DNA from: RGIG2945 sp045540355
GTDB lineage: Bacteria; Bacillota; Clostridia; Oscillospirales; Acutalibacteraceae
Direction of reading: 5' to 3'
Length of the DNA stretch: 30,635 bases
Assembly (NCBI GenBank): GCA_045540355.1
Contig: JAZQHB010000033.1
Coordinates: forward strand, 1-30,635
In this document: positions 30,590 through 30,635 of the stretch, piece after piece
Position numbering within the stretch: position 1 is the stretch's first letter
How the letters are laid out: every line of letters starts with the position of its first letter
The notes under the pieces: model-generated
What the model saw: the letters and a program-made list of their open reading frames with translations, nothing else
The model's database searches: none
What the model was told of the DNA's origin: nothing
Translations under genes and position numbers: made by a program

Positions 30590-30635
30590 ATGGCAAAGAC
30601 AGCAACAGAAATTATGAAGGAGTATGTGAGAAGTC
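30590..30635 (+). CDS. Start of a probable IS256-type transposase gene (partial)
   Basis: Fifteen residues, MAKTATEIMKEYVRS, are visible before the window ends. The ATG lies 8 nt after AAAGGAGT. The start is compatible with IS256-family transposases, but the part with the DDE residues is not in the window, so the assignment rests on context. Confidence 0.5.
   Translation, partial: MAKTATEIMKEYVRS

Larger units (their letters stand above)
30491..30635 (+). mobile_element. Left end of a probable IS256-family insertion sequence (runs off the window)
   Basis: At 30491 the integrase sequence changes to GGGTGAGACC followed by AAAATTTTGTGTAAAA, which resembles IS256-family terminal sequence as I recall it (ends rich in 'TTTTGTGTAAA'). 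About 100 bp later a gene starts with MAKTATEIMKEYVRS, similar to the N-terminus of IS256-type transposases of Clostridia. The right end lies outside the window, so terminal repeats and target duplication cannot be checked. Confidence 0.55.

Overview
The window looks like chromosomal DNA of a low-GC, gut-type member of the Clostridia (Ruminococcus/Oscillospiraceae- or Lachnospiraceae-like). The reasons are AGGAGG-type ribosome binding sites, ATG/GTG/TTG starts, and protein families typical of Clostridial mobile DNA (TnpV, DUF6809, Cys-rich VLP protein, MobC/relaxase, DUF927-like ATPase). The species is an inference; no rRNA is present.

Layout. (1) 1-1076: mobile-element debris. There is the 3' end of a LuxR-type regulator gene, a truncated MobA/MobL relaxase gene, a terminator, and a 47-bp 3' fragment of a tRNA-Trp gene (1030-1076, minus strand) that reads as an integration (att) scar. 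(2) 1077-2050: small mobile-element genes (a 51-aa protein, a DUF6809-like protein, TnpV). (3) 2078-13414, minus strand: a tightly packed ten-gene sugar operon. In transcription order it encodes a GH28 polygalacturonase-like enzyme, GH39, an MDR-type sugar dehydrogenase-like protein, a zinc alcohol dehydrogenase, tagaturonate reductase (uxaB), altronate dehydratase (uxaA), an amidohydrolase/lactonase, a GH51 arabinofuranosidase, a small DUF6171-like zinc protein and a GH43-like propeller protein. (4) 13.5-17.5 kb: a short AraC-type regulator (minus strand) divergent from a secreted GH43 arabinanase and a GH29 fucosidase (plus strand). The same palindrome (ACGACAT, 13 bp, ATGTCGT) lies upstream of both the operon and the divergent pair. 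(5) 17.6-19.0 kb: four hairpin repeats, terminators, a truncated HXXEE membrane protein and a broken second uxaA copy. (6) 19.0-30.6 kb: a mobilizable-element backbone. It carries an unknown 285-aa protein, a 1010-aa single-chain RNA polymerase of the eukaryotic RdRP/YonO type, a GNAT gene inserted between 22-bp direct repeats, a Cys-rich VLP protein, a DUF927-like ATPase, an oriT-like region, mobC, a relaxase, a 62-aa protein, ParB, an excisionase, and an integrase cut short by what looks like an IS256-family element running off the right edge.

How it fits together. The tRNA-Trp fragment is oriented so that element DNA should lie to its right, and the excisionase/integrase pair sits at the far right reading outward. 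The simplest reading is one integrative mobilizable element of more than 29 kb carrying a complete plant-polysaccharide locus as cargo. That locus would release arabinose, xylose-type sugars, galacturonate and fucose/L-galactose residues, and push a hexonate through tagaturonate and altronate to 2-keto-3-deoxygluconate. No uronate isomerase and no transporter are visible. The dehydrogenase-lactonase-dehydrogenase set would suit L-galactose oxidation, which enters at tagaturonate and needs no isomerase. The most unusual gene is the RdRP-like polymerase, which forms a two-gene unit with the unknown 285-aa protein.
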